21,121 bases of DNA, taken from positions 1 through 21,121 of the IMG/VR virus record IMGVR_UViG_3300042562_001126. One strand, written 5' to 3'. A program made the translations under genes and the position numbers. Below are positions 1-5,962 of this stretch, one piece after another. Below the pieces are notes generated by a model that was not told the origin of the DNA, did not search any database, and saw nothing but the letters and a program-made list of their open reading frames with translations. Position 1 is the stretch's first letter. Every line of letters begins with the position of its first letter. The DNA comes from a virus.

Positions 1-2
1 GC

Positions 3-344
3 GGAACTGCGAGCGATCAAGACGGGTCAACTGCACTGGCAAATACTGTCATTACTATGATCGATAACAGAACCGCGACTGCGTATTTTGCGGCACTGCC
101 GACGTATACTGTGACAGCAAACAACGGCACCGGCGGATCGAGTACGAGTTTTAATGGTAATTCTTCGGGCGCTCCAATCACGGGCGTTTTGGCGGGAGAA
201 TACCCAATATCATGCGTTCCCGAGGCCGGGTATGAATTCGCGGGTTGGACCGGTGGTGTTTTTGCAAACTCGGCGGCAAACCCTACATCAATTACAATCA
301 CCGGTGACACGTCATTCAGTTCTACGTTTACTCTTATCCCGTGA
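3..344 (+). CDS. C-terminal end of a tail/adhesin-type protein with divergent InlB-like repeat (5' truncated by window)
   Basis: The reading frame is open from the first bases of the window to the TGA at 342-344, so this is the 3' end of a longer gene. An ATG at 57 lies inside coding sequence and is probably not the start. The visible ~113 residues are rich in Gly, Ser, Thr and Ala. They include 'YTVTANNGTGG' and, near the end, 'GYEFAGWTGG', then 'SITITGDTSFSSTFT'. This Y-x-F-x-G-W pattern followed by a strand ending in x-F-x-A/S-x-F is typical of the bacterial divergent InlB B-repeat (Flg_new_2-like) beta domain. The same kind of domain occurs near the end of the gene at 4807-5898. I infer an extracellular or virion-surface tail protein. 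What precedes it is not visible. Confidence 0.75.
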   Translation, partial: GTASDQDGSTALANTVITMIDNRTATAYFAALPTYTVTANNGTGGSSTSFNGNSSGAPITGVLAGEYPISCVPEAGYEFAGWTGGVFANSAANPTSITITGDTSFSSTFTLIP

Positions 345-392
345 AGTCTTTAATAGTAAACGTGGAATATCGACAGAATTATTAATTGGTAC

Positions 393-420
393 TTGACATT
401 CAAATAGAACTGTGCATTAT
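393..420 (+). promoter_or_regulatory. Sigma70-like promoter for the small-gene unit 429-1257
   Basis: A perfect -35 hexamer TTGACA (393-398) is followed after 16 bases by CATTAT (415-420, four of six matches to TATAAT), with TG at 411-412 and 413-414 just upstream. A start point about 7 bases downstream would fall near 427. That leaves almost no leader before the ATG at 429, so the first transcript could be nearly leaderless. The call rests on pattern matching only. Confidence 0.55.
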
Positions 421-428
421 TTTCGTCG

Positions 429-617
429 ATGACACAAAAACCTGTTTCTGTTGTACCAAAACGTGGCCGTGGTAGACCCAAGAAAATATACGCCGAAGGT
501 GAAAAATACGCGTCTAAAAAAGTGGGGTTGCCAGCGGTCTTTCTGCCGACTCGACACGACCTAAACGAAGAACTTTCTATGTTAGATGGTTATGCATATT
601 CTCGCAATAACAAATAA
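429..617 (+). CDS. Small AT-hook DNA-binding protein
   Basis: This is a 62-residue basic protein. Residues 12-19 read RGRGRPKK, a canonical AT-hook core (R-G-R-P flanked by basic residues) that binds the minor groove of A/T-rich DNA. The rest has no domain I recognise. The ATG at 429 comes directly after a TTGACA-type promoter and has no Shine-Dalgarno sequence. It is the first of four small genes that share one promoter and one terminator, which suggests an early or middle phage operon. The same RGRP motif occurs twice in the late sigma factor at 17868-18773, so a role in phage transcription or DNA organisation is plausible, but that is inference. Confidence 0.75.
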   Translation: MTQKPVSVVPKRGRGRPKKIYAEGEKYASKKVGLPAVFLPTRHDLNEELSMLDGYAYSRNNK

Positions 618-627
618 AAAAACAAAC

Positions 628-819
628 ATGATCGATCCAGTTGTTAATCAAACTGTAGTAATGTATGCCGTTTTTCGGAACGGTGTACGAGTAAGCGAAT
701 CAGAATATGATTCAAAGAGCGGGGCTCAAAAGGAGTACGTGTATTGGGCCGGAATTATAAATCGATATCCAGATGGTTCTAAACTGGAAGTTCGTTCACT
801 AAACCAGAACCGCAGATAA
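628..819 (+). CDS. Small hypothetical phage protein (63 aa)
   Basis: The chosen start is the ATG at 628, which follows the A-rich stretch 'aaaaaaacaaac' and lies 10 bases after the stop of the upstream gene. An earlier in-frame ATG at 586 would overlap that gene by 32 bases and is less likely. The 63 residues (MIDPVVNQTV...) contain two aromatic stretches, VMYAVFRNG and YVYWAG, that look like short beta strands, and the end is basic. I do not recognise a family. It is second in the unit 429-1257 and sits 5 bases before the next start, so co-transcription is likely. Confidence 0.6.
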   Translation: MIDPVVNQTVVMYAVFRNGVRVSESEYDSKSGAQKEYVYWAGIINRYPDGSKLEVRSLNQNRR

Positions 820-824
820 AATAT

Positions 825-1031
825 ATGTTGGGACTAAGACAACGTATCCTATCAGCTACCTCTGTGGAGGGGGTGCAAAAGCTGCTAGACGAAGGAAAAA
901 CATATGAGTTTGCTAGTGTAAAAACTAGAAATTCTTGGGGAAACGCCGTCAAGCGAGTTGCGACAGGAGCAAAGTATGTTCCGACAACGACAACCCCCGC
1001 AAAGAAAAGAAAAGTTCGCAAGAGCCGATAA
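825..1031 (+). CDS. Small basic hypothetical protein with lysine/arginine-rich tail
   Basis: This encodes 68 residues. The N-terminal ~45 residues look helical (SVEGVQKLLDEGKTYEF, then NSWGNAVKRVATGA). A low-complexity TTTTPAKKRKVRKSR tail closes the protein. Such a tail usually binds nucleic acid, and it happens to resemble a eukaryotic nuclear-localisation signal (KKRKV). The ATG at 825 follows the previous stop by 5 bases, with 'ataaaatat' in front and no Shine-Dalgarno sequence. It is third in the four-gene unit. No function can be assigned; a small DNA- or RNA-binding protein is the most economical reading. Confidence 0.6.
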   Translation: MLGLRQRILSATSVEGVQKLLDEGKTYEFASVKTRNSWGNAVKRVATGAKYVPTTTTPAKKRKVRKSR

Positions 1032-1035
1032 ACAT

Positions 1036-1257
1036 ATGAGTATTAAATCAAAGCAACGCAACGAAAAACGGCCAAAGCCAAATTACAGCAAGGAATTGCA
1101 ACCGGGAGTATATAAATACTATATCCGGCAGAAGCCACCGGCGTCGTTCGAGTTTACCCCAGCAAAGACGCGAGGCGCGTTTGGTAAGGCTCGCATAAGC
1201 AGGAAGCCGGTGCCGGAAACTATTCCGACACTGGAATTAACGACCGCGACGGTCTAA
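1036..1257 (+). CDS. Small basic hypothetical protein (73 aa)
   Basis: The start chosen is the ATG at 1036 in 'taaacatATGag', 4 bases after the preceding stop. An in-frame ATG at 958 would overlap the upstream gene by 74 bases and is rejected. The protein is very basic in its first half (MSIKSKQRNEKRPKPNYSKE) and then carries PGVYKYYIRQKPPASFEF and a hydroxyl-rich end. I recognise no family. It is the last gene before the strong terminator at 1262-1290, so it closes the transcription unit that begins at the 393-420 promoter. Confidence 0.65.
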   Translation: MSIKSKQRNEKRPKPNYSKELQPGVYKYYIRQKPPASFEFTPAKTRGAFGKARISRKPVPETIPTLELTTATV

Positions 1258-1261
1258 TTAT

Positions 1262-1290
1262 AAAGGGGAGATTAAAAATCTCCCCTTTTT
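1262..1290 (+). terminator. Rho-independent terminator after the small-gene operon
   Basis: There is a perfect 12-bp stem: 1262-1273 (AAAGGGGAGATT) pairs with 1277-1288 (AATCTCCCCTTT) around a 3-nt AAA loop. The stem runs directly into a T stretch (1286-1290). It lies 5 bases after the stop at 1257. The T run on one side and the A run on the other would also allow partial function on the opposite strand. Confidence 0.92.
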
Positions 1291-1325
1291 AGTTTTATGT
1301 AACATGCGCACGATAGTTATGTGGC

Positions 1326-1535
1326 ATGAAAGTTATAACAAGGGAAGAATTTATAAAGCTTCAAGCAAATGGAAAGATTTACATATGCCGCTCGTGTTTT
1401 GACAATAAAAATCTAATAATAATGTTGAAACATGAGCTTGGAGAAAAACACGAGACTGTTTCTGGTACATGTCCGACTTGTATAAAGGCGATGGCAGGGT
1501 GTGTAACTTGTAAAAACTCACGCAATAAACCATAA
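1326..1535 (+). CDS. Small zinc-ribbon-like protein with three CxxC pairs
   Basis: The protein has 69 residues. Three CxxC pairs are visible: C21/C24 (CRSC), C49/C52 (CPTC) and C59/C62 (CVTC). His36 and His42 lie between the first two. This spacing suggests one or two structural zinc sites, as in small zinc-ribbon nucleic-acid-binding or protein-binding proteins. The N-terminus MKVITREEFIKLQANGK looks like a helix-capped lead-in. The ATG at 1326 is preceded by 'gttatgtggc' with no clear ribosome binding site. The gene is just downstream of the 1262-1290 terminator and probably has its own promoter in the 35-base gap, though I could not identify one. The exact role is unknown. Confidence 0.65.
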   Translation: MKVITREEFIKLQANGKIYICRSCFDNKNLIIMLKHELGEKHETVSGTCPTCIKAMAGCVTCKNSRNKP

Positions 1536-1552
1536 AATACATCAACAAAGAC

Positions 1553-1693
1553 GTGCTCCAAAAATCGATTGATGCGTCCGGACACAGTTATTCCGTTAAT
1601 CTAAATACTAAACCAGAAGAACCAACGGAAGAACCACTCAAGATAGAAGAAAATTTTGAAATTTATAGACAATTTTTCAAATATTTACTTTGA
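1553..1693 (+). CDS. Possible small acidic protein starting at GTG (46 aa)
   Basis: A frame open from 1529 to the TGA at 1691-1693 contains a GTG at 1553. The 46-residue product (VLQKSIDASGHSYSVN...) has an acidic, proline-containing centre (TKPEEPTEEPLKIEENFE) and an aromatic end (IYRQFFKYLL). Its composition looks coding rather than random, and it fills the gap between the genes at 1326 and 1685. The start is uncertain because no ATG is available. Its last 9 bases overlap the 3' end of the convergent minus-strand gene. I recognise no family. Confidence 0.4.
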   Translation: MLQKSIDASGHSYSVNLNTKPEEPTEEPLKIEENFEIYRQFFKYLL

Positions 1694-1957
1694 TGATACT
1701 TTTTCCCATTTAGCTGGCTGATGCGGGCAGGTTGCGCTTGGTATATACAACTTGCCCACAGAACAACCGCAAAGATTACATTTTCCTAAACCGGCGAAAC
1801 CAGTCTGGTCCCAGAATTGACAATTATTACATATCGACTTTCTATATGCGAACACTTCGGGAGAAACCTTCGCAAATCCGTCACTGGCCCAGTTGACCAT
1901 CGCGGCACCTAAATTTTTAGCTTTATCTGTTAAATTGGGTTCTTTGTTGATTTCCAT
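1685..1957 (-). CDS. Zinc-finger-like small phage protein (Cys-rich), the only minus-strand gene
   Basis: The protein has 90 residues and is read from the complement: start ATG at 1957-1955, stop TAA at 1687-1685. Cysteines at 43, 46, 60, 63, 65 and 77 plus His79 form the pattern CxxC-x13-CxxCxC-x11-CxH, a convincing zinc-binding module. It follows an N-terminal helical segment (ATMVNWASDGF-like, residues 19-29). Small Cys-rich proteins of this layout are common hypothetical genes in marine T4-like phages, and their role is not established. Its start lies only 14 bases from the start of the plus-strand gene at 1972. Any promoter for either gene must therefore overlap the coding sequence of the other. 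Confidence 0.75.
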   Translation of the reverse strand: MEINKEPNLTDKAKNLGAAMVNWASDGFAKVSPEVFAYRKSICNNCQFWDQTGFAGLGKCNLCGCSVGKLYIPSATCPHQPAKWEKVSSK

Positions 1958-1971
1958 TATACTTATATGTA

Positions 1972-2349
1972 GTGTTTAATCAAGAAACTCCGATAAAAAT
2001 ACCGAAAGAATTCACCCTTCTAGGACATAAGTACACCGTCATCTTAGATAAGGAATTATTCGCCAACGAGCAATGTTATGGAACTGCCGACGACGATTTA
2101 AAATTAATAAGAATACAGGACGTGGGGACGGTAACACGAAAATACGAAGAAGACGGAAAACAAGTTGAAACGGAGATTGTTATAACCGAGCGGGTCGTAA
2201 TCGAAACATTTTTTCACGAGTTGACACATATAATATTAGATGCGCTCGGAGAAGAAGAATTATCTGGCAGTGAGAAGTTTGTTAATCTTATGGGGAAAGC
2301 TTGGTTAGAAGTATACTTATATAGTGTATATGAAAAAGACTCCAAATAA
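1972..2349 (+). CDS. HExxH zinc metallopeptidase-like phage protein
   Basis: The protein has 125 residues. The key motif is F-F-H-E-L-T-H at 80-86, where HELTH fits HExxH (two zinc-ligand histidines and the catalytic Glu). It sits in a helix ('ETFFHELTHIILDALGE') and is followed by Glu101 in 'GSEKFVNLMGK', a possible third ligand. The N-terminal half has predicted beta strands (FTLLGHKYTVILD). This matches the small phage metallopeptidases related to SprT/ImmA-type folds, although no partner is apparent. The start is GTG at 1972, because no in-frame ATG lies near. The gene overlaps the next one by 20 bases, suggesting translational coupling. The substrate is unknown. Confidence 0.7.
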   Translation: MFNQETPIKIPKEFTLLGHKYTVILDKELFANEQCYGTADDDLKLIRIQDVGTVTRKYEEDGKQVETEIVITERVVIETFFHELTHIILDALGEEELSGSEKFVNLMGKAWLEVYLYSVYEKDSK

Positions 2350-2731
2350 AAAGAAGTCTGCGCCAAAAGTTGAAGATATATTAAAAGTAACGGAACTTCC
2401 ATCTAACAACGAGGAGATGGAAAAATATCTAGACGAAAACCGAGTACAAATCAACGAAGCCATGATTGATAATATAGACTATGCCATCAGAAAAAGAATG
2501 GCGGCAGTTGAAGTATTCAGTTTCAAAGGTTCTAAATTCGTAGTACTGATTAACCGCAAAGATTTTAAAGAAAATCTAGAAAATATTTTTGATTTTAGCT
2601 TGAGCAATGAACATTTTGAAGTGTGCGGAAAAGCCAAAAGAGTAATAGAAAAAGTAGACAAGTTCAGTTACTTTTTTGGATACAAAAAAATAAACAATAA
2701 ATATGTCAAAGACCAAACGTTTAAAAAATAA
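2330..2731 (+). CDS. Hypothetical phage protein upstream of phoH
   Basis: The chosen start is the ATG at 2330 (MKKTPNKKK...), giving 133 residues; a GTG at 2324 is also in frame. The N-terminal 15 residues are lysine-rich. After that comes a helical region (EEMEKYLDENRVQINEAM) and an alternating strand/helix portion with 'AVEVFSFKGSKFVVLINRKDF' split over residues ~50-72. No catalytic motif stands out and I do not recognise the family. It overlaps the upstream metallopeptidase gene by 20 bases and the downstream phoH gene by 29 bases. The three are therefore probably one coupled operon. Size and charge do not suggest a structural role. Confidence 0.65.
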   Translation: MKKTPNKKKSAPKVEDILKVTELPSNNEEMEKYLDENRVQINEAMIDNIDYAIRKRMAAVEVFSFKGSKFVVLINRKDFKENLENIFDFSLSNEHFEVCGKAKRVIEKVDKFSYFFGYKKINNKYVKDQTFKK

Positions 2732-3467
2732 AAAGACAAGATTCGCTGAACCGACCGATACCAGACCGGTCGATAGAAGCCCGATAGTACCACAGCGACA
2801 TAAAATAGATCACTTCCTGCGTATTACTCGGCGGGAATTGACCGAAAAACAAAACGCGTTCATCGATCTTGCGATGGATAAAAACGTCAAATTGTTACTG
2901 GTTACCGGCCCAGCCGGAACTACGAAAACATACTTGGCTGTATTGGCGTCGCTGATGCTGATGAACGAGAAAAAAATCAGTGACATATTATACGTTCGCA
3001 GCGTGGTTGAAAGTGCCGACGTAAAAATGGGAACATTGCCCGGTGAAGCCGACGATAAGCTTTCCCCGTTCAAGCGTCCGTTGATTGACAAACTTGACGA
3101 ATTTCTTTCCAAGGAAGACATTCAATTCTTAATAAAAGATAACCGAGTGGAAGGGTTGCCTATTGGATATTTGAGAGGCTTAAACTGGAATGCCAAGGCT
3201 GTTATCGGCGACGAGATGCAAAACTGCACCAAGCGGGAAATAGTAACAATGATGACTCGAACTGGCGAATTCAGTAAAGTGTTTGTTTGTGGCGACCCGC
3301 AGCAAGCAGACATAGGCCCGCGGTCCGGGTTTAAGGATATTTACAACATGTTCAACGACGACGACAGCAAGAAACACGGTATATACACGTTTGAATTCAC
3401 TACCGATGATATTCTACGCAGTGAGCTTGTAAAGTACATCGCTAAAAAGATCAACGGATTCAACTGA
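2703..3467 (+). CDS. phoH: PhoH-like P-loop ATPase
   Basis: The protein has 254 residues. The Walker A motif is GPAGTTKT at 69-76, with Thr in place of the usual third Gly. Walker B/DE is at 166-174 (AVIGDEMQN). The family hallmark GDPQQ at 197-201 is followed by 'RSGF', as in PhoH proteins. The family is an RNA-helicase-like P-loop ATPase (PhoH, PF02562). Its phage versions are very common in marine T4-like phages, where the biological role is still debated (RNA metabolism or phosphate-stress related). The first 35 residues are a basic, probably flexible extension. The ATG at 2703 overlaps the upstream gene by 29 bases and is preceded by A-rich 'aaacaataaat'. Confidence 0.93.
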   Translation: MSKTKRLKNKKTRFAEPTDTRPVDRSPIVPQRHKIDHFLRITRRELTEKQNAFIDLAMDKNVKLLLVTGPAGTTKTYLAVLASLMLMNEKKISDILYVRSVVESADVKMGTLPGEADDKLSPFKRPLIDKLDEFLSKEDIQFLIKDNRVEGLPIGYLRGLNWNAKAVIGDEMQNCTKREIVTMMTRTGEFSKVFVCGDPQQADIGPRSGFKDIYNMFNDDDSKKHGIYTFEFTTDDILRSELVKYIAKKINGFN

Positions 3468-3523
3468 TATAATAAGTAATCCAAGAAAATATAAAATGGT
3501 ATATATTTTTGGCTAGGGATTGA

Positions 3524-3531
3524 TATTTATA
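3524..3531 (+). promoter_or_regulatory. TATTTATA element upstream of the tail-fibre gene
   Basis: The octamer TATTTATA at 3524-3531 lies 18 bases before the ATG at 3550 in an 82-base A/T-rich gap. The same octamer occurs at 15575-15582 and 18791-18798, in each case just upstream of a gene start. It resembles the T4-type late promoter -10 (TATAAATA) only loosely. It may be a late promoter read by the gp55-like sigma encoded here, or simply an A/T-rich initiation region. Confidence 0.3.
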
Positions 3532-3549
3532 ATCAAACGATTCATTATT

Positions 3550-4791
3550 ATGTCAAATCAAAGAACAACCCAACTACGAAAGCTCCTATCTGCCGAAGTC
3601 GCGCCGGGAGACTTAATTCCGATCATCGATGTAAGTGCATTAGAATCTGGTCCGTCCGGGGAAACAAAAGCGATTCTGGCGCAGGAACTGGGCGGCTATT
3701 TTATCAGTTCATCCTTGGCGAACTTGTCGTTCCCATATCAGGGATCACAGACTTCAAATGGGCTGTATTTTAGTCAAGCAACCTCGCCGACTGGAGATTT
3801 AAAAAAATATTGTTATGGCGAGTTCCCCGCGTTGGGTTCTAGTTTTACATTGTACGTTCGTGGGTTCGTTCCTTCCGATATAACGCAAAACTCAAGCAGG
3901 CGAGCAATATTTGGGGTTGGGGCCGATCCAACAGATATAAATGGCGGCGGCGAGTGTGCGTACATCGGAATATCAAACTTGGACTTGATTGCATATTTTT
4001 ACGACGACGGGACAAACGAGAGTGAAGTCGCCAGAATTAATAACTTTTTTCTCGATCACGCGGACCAAACGTTTGCCGCCGCGCTGGTTAAAGACTTGGG
4101 TGCCGGGGTCTACAAGTTAATTGCCAACGGAGATTACGTCGTCACCGCATCCCTCGTAGGGTCAATTAGTAACAGCTATATTGGCATGGGGAATGGACGA
4201 AACGTGGGACAAAACATAGAATGCGTAATTTATGAAGCACAAGTTTTCAGCGGACCTCTAACCGAGACGGCTGTTTCGCAATTATTTTACGGCGGGTCGA
4301 ACCGAAATCACCCCGATATTATTGCGTCGTATACTTCCGACAATTTAAATCCCGGCCCGAGCCAGTGGCTGGATTCGGTGGGTGGGTACCATTTACTACT
4401 ACCGACGGTTGGTGCCAGTGCGACCAACCCCAACAAAAACTTCAACTTAAATTTTAGGGTTGACAGTTCTGGCTATCTCGGCGGAGACGGGACGGATGCT
4501 TCAAAGCGCAACGTTTTACCAGAAAAGTATATTTTAACTTCGTGCGTAGTAGAGTCCGATTACAAACCACTACTTTCTATAGGAACTTCTGGGTCTTTTG
4601 CCCCGATCTCAGGTAGTGGAACTGGTTCTTGGGTTGATAATAGGGTACCATACACCAGTGCCTCCTATGGCGTAAATCCGCTGGCGCTTATATCACTCGG
4701 GATTGCACATCCAGACAGAAGTATTTACGTCAATTTTAGTGGAAGTGCATATCCATGCACATTCAGTTTTGAAGGATATGTCAGAAATTAA
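3550..4791 (+). CDS. LamG/concanavalin-like tail-fibre or adhesin protein
   Basis: The protein has 413 residues. The N-terminus (MSNQRTTQLRKLLSAEVAPG, then 'DLIPIIDVS' and 'GETKAI') looks like the conserved virion-attachment leader shared by tail proteins of many marine phages. Two regions then resemble LamG-type jelly-roll domains. The first is at about 80-235 (a 'GSSFTLYVRGFV' strand, 'YIGISN', 'AYFYDDGTNES', 'IYEAQVFSGPLT'). The second begins near 270 with the typical 'PDIIASYTSDNLN...WLDSVGGYHL'. Such domains usually bind carbohydrate or host surface. The start at ATG 3550 is preferred over an upstream non-ATG in-frame start. It lies 15 bases before the second adhesin gene, so the two are probably expressed together late in infection. 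Confidence 0.75.
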   Translation: MSNQRTTQLRKLLSAEVAPGDLIPIIDVSALESGPSGETKAILAQELGGYFISSSLANLSFPYQGSQTSNGLYFSQATSPTGDLKKYCYGEFPALGSSFTLYVRGFVPSDITQNSSRRAIFGVGADPTDINGGGECAYIGISNLDLIAYFYDDGTNESEVARINNFFLDHADQTFAAALVKDLGAGVYKLIANGDYVVTASLVGSISNSYIGMGNGRNVGQNIECVIYEAQVFSGPLTETAVSQLFYGGSNRNHPDIIASYTSDNLNPGPSQWLDSVGGYHLLLPTVGASATNPNKNFNLNFRVDSSGYLGGDGTDASKRNVLPEKYILTSCVVESDYKPLLSIGTSGSFAPISGSGTGSWVDNRVPYTSASYGVNPLALISLGIAHPDRSIYVNFSGSAYPCTFSFEGYVRN

Positions 4792-4806
4792 GTTTGAACA
4801 AAGATT

Positions 4807-5898
4807 ATGGCGTATGATTCAATCCCAATTCACGGCAATCCGAATCGAGGAGTTTTCGGAGTCGTTGGTGAAAGAATGTCATCGGACATTGGCGCGGCTT
4901 TCATAAAAATTAGCGCAGACACACTGAATGTTGGATGGACTATTGTTGGGTCTTCGTCTTTTGAGGTTACTCCCACACCATCGGTGACCCCGTATTTAAC
5001 GCCGACCGTGACGCCAACCATAACGAACACGCCGACCGTGACGCCAACCAAAACGAACACGCCGACAAAAACTCCCACGGTAACGCCAACCCCAAGCATC
5101 ACTCCAACACACACCACTACGCCGTCGATTACACCAACTCTCACCGTTACTCCAACGGTTACTACAACGATTGGGTGGATTCCTACACCAACCCCCACGC
5201 CAATAACATATTATACATTATACACTACGTCGTCGGTTGCTTCTTATGGTCCGTCGGGAGAAGTTCCGAGCAGTTCCATCGTGCTGAGTCCACCGGGTGG
5301 GGTATACGCGTCTGGCACCGTGGTGACATTGTACGTCCTGCCAAATTTAAATTCGAGCGCGTCCTTATATAAAGACGGAGTTTTATTTGGTACATCGAAC
5401 ACTCTCATCACCACGACAGTGCCAATGCACTCCGATCACACAGCCAGTGTTGTGGTTGGCTGGCGAGACGTTCAGTGGCAAGTTGCAGCAAACCCGGTGG
5501 TGGGTGGATCTCCGTATGGCCCAAGCGGGCTCACGTCTGGTTACGCAAAAATGGGAGAAGTTATTACTATAACCGCGAACCCAACCGATTCGACGTTTGT
5601 TAGTTGGTCATATAGCAACTCTGTTCCCACGACTCCGACGAGCGCGACGACGGAAGTAACTCTCTCGGTGGACTCCACGAATCAATTCACCGCAAATTAT
5701 TCTCTAAATACTTATATTATCACCGCGAAGTACAGCGGAACCACCGGAACGTCTAGTTTTACATATTATGATTCCGCGGGGAACATCCAGACATATTATG
5801 GCACCGGCGTGCTGGGTGGCACCGTGGTCCCAGATCATTGTGGCAGGTTTGTTAGCCTATTGGCGGGCACGGCGGACCAAACAATATATCAATGTTAA
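4807..5898 (+). CDS. Tail adhesin with Thr-Pro-rich mucin-like stalk and InlB-like repeats
   Basis: The protein has 363 residues in four visible parts. Residues 1-52 are a conserved head ('NRGVFGVVGER', 'DIGAAFIK', 'NVGW') like that of phage tail accessory proteins. Residues ~53-135 are a Thr/Pro-rich stalk of TPT-V/S/K-TPT units. Residues ~140-310 are beta domains resembling divergent InlB B-repeats ('GEVITITANPTDSTFVSWS', 'QFTANYS'). A short C-terminal piece follows. The only two cysteines in the protein lie in the last 19 residues, which suggests a terminal disulfide or metal site. The stalk is the obvious candidate substrate for the glycosyltransferase operon that starts 65 bases downstream. 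The gene ends in TAA, without a clear terminator. Confidence 0.78.
   Translation: MAYDSIPIHGNPNRGVFGVVGERMSSDIGAAFIKISADTLNVGWTIVGSSSFEVTPTPSVTPYLTPTVTPTITNTPTVTPTKTNTPTKTPTVTPTPSITPTHTTTPSITPTLTVTPTVTTTIGWIPTPTPTPITYYTLYTTSSVASYGPSGEVPSSSIVLSPPGGVYASGTVVTLYVLPNLNSSASLYKDGVLFGTSNTLITTTVPMHSDHTASVVVGWRDVQWQVAANPVVGGSPYGPSGLTSGYAKMGEVITITANPTDSTFVSWSYSNSVPTTPTSATTEVTLSVDSTNQFTANYSLNTYIITAKYSGTTGTSSFTYYDSAGNIQTYYGTGVLGGTVVPDHCGRFVSLLAGTADQTIYQC
4999..5066 (+). repeat. 30-bp tandem repeat in the Thr-Pro stalk
   Basis: Two adjacent 30-bp units, 4999-5028 and 5029-5058, begin with the same 22 bases and differ at a single base (t versus a) in the following eight. A partial third copy starts at 5059. 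Each unit encodes ten residues of the form TPTVTPTxTN. The near-identity at DNA level shows recent unit duplication, so stalk length is likely variable between related phages. Confidence 0.8.
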
Positions 5899-5924
5899 AA
5901 AAGTGATAAAATTATTTATTATAA

Positions 5925-5940
5925 CTTGTATATATACAAG
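5925..5940. promoter_or_regulatory. Perfect 16-bp palindrome before the glycan operon
   Basis: The sequence CTTGTATATATACAAG is a perfect palindrome with no spacer. It sits in the 64-base gap between the adhesin gene and the first glycosyltransferase gene, 22 bases before the ATG at 5963. It has no following T-run, so it is not a classical terminator. It could be a dimeric-repressor operator. The central TATATATA could also be a promoter -10 region. Confidence 0.4.
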
Positions 5941-5962
5941 AAAGTAATAAACTAATGGTTAT

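Noticed and set aside
2703-3467. Thr in the PhoH Walker A (GPAGTTKT) as an inactivating change
   Set aside because: The variable position before K-T tolerates small residues in P-loops, and Walker B and GDPQQ are intact, so loss of activity is not supported.
3486-3509. A/T-only hairpin (AAAATATA/TATATTTT) as a terminator after phoH
   Set aside because: The stem contains no G-C pair and would be too weak for intrinsic termination. Such a match is likely by chance in an A/T-rich gap.
4459-4482. TTGACA inside the tail-fibre gene (and similar internal hexamers such as 11668)
   Set aside because: They lie inside strongly supported genes, have no good -10 at 16-18 bases, and a six-base match is expected by chance several times in 21 kb.
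4830-5198. A 122-residue minus-strand reading frame of G-V-x-V-G-V repeats
   Set aside because: It is the reverse shadow of the Thr-Pro stalk repeat. ACN-CCN codons read backwards give GGN/GTN codons without stops. It has no independent start context and lies wholly inside a convincing plus-strand gene.
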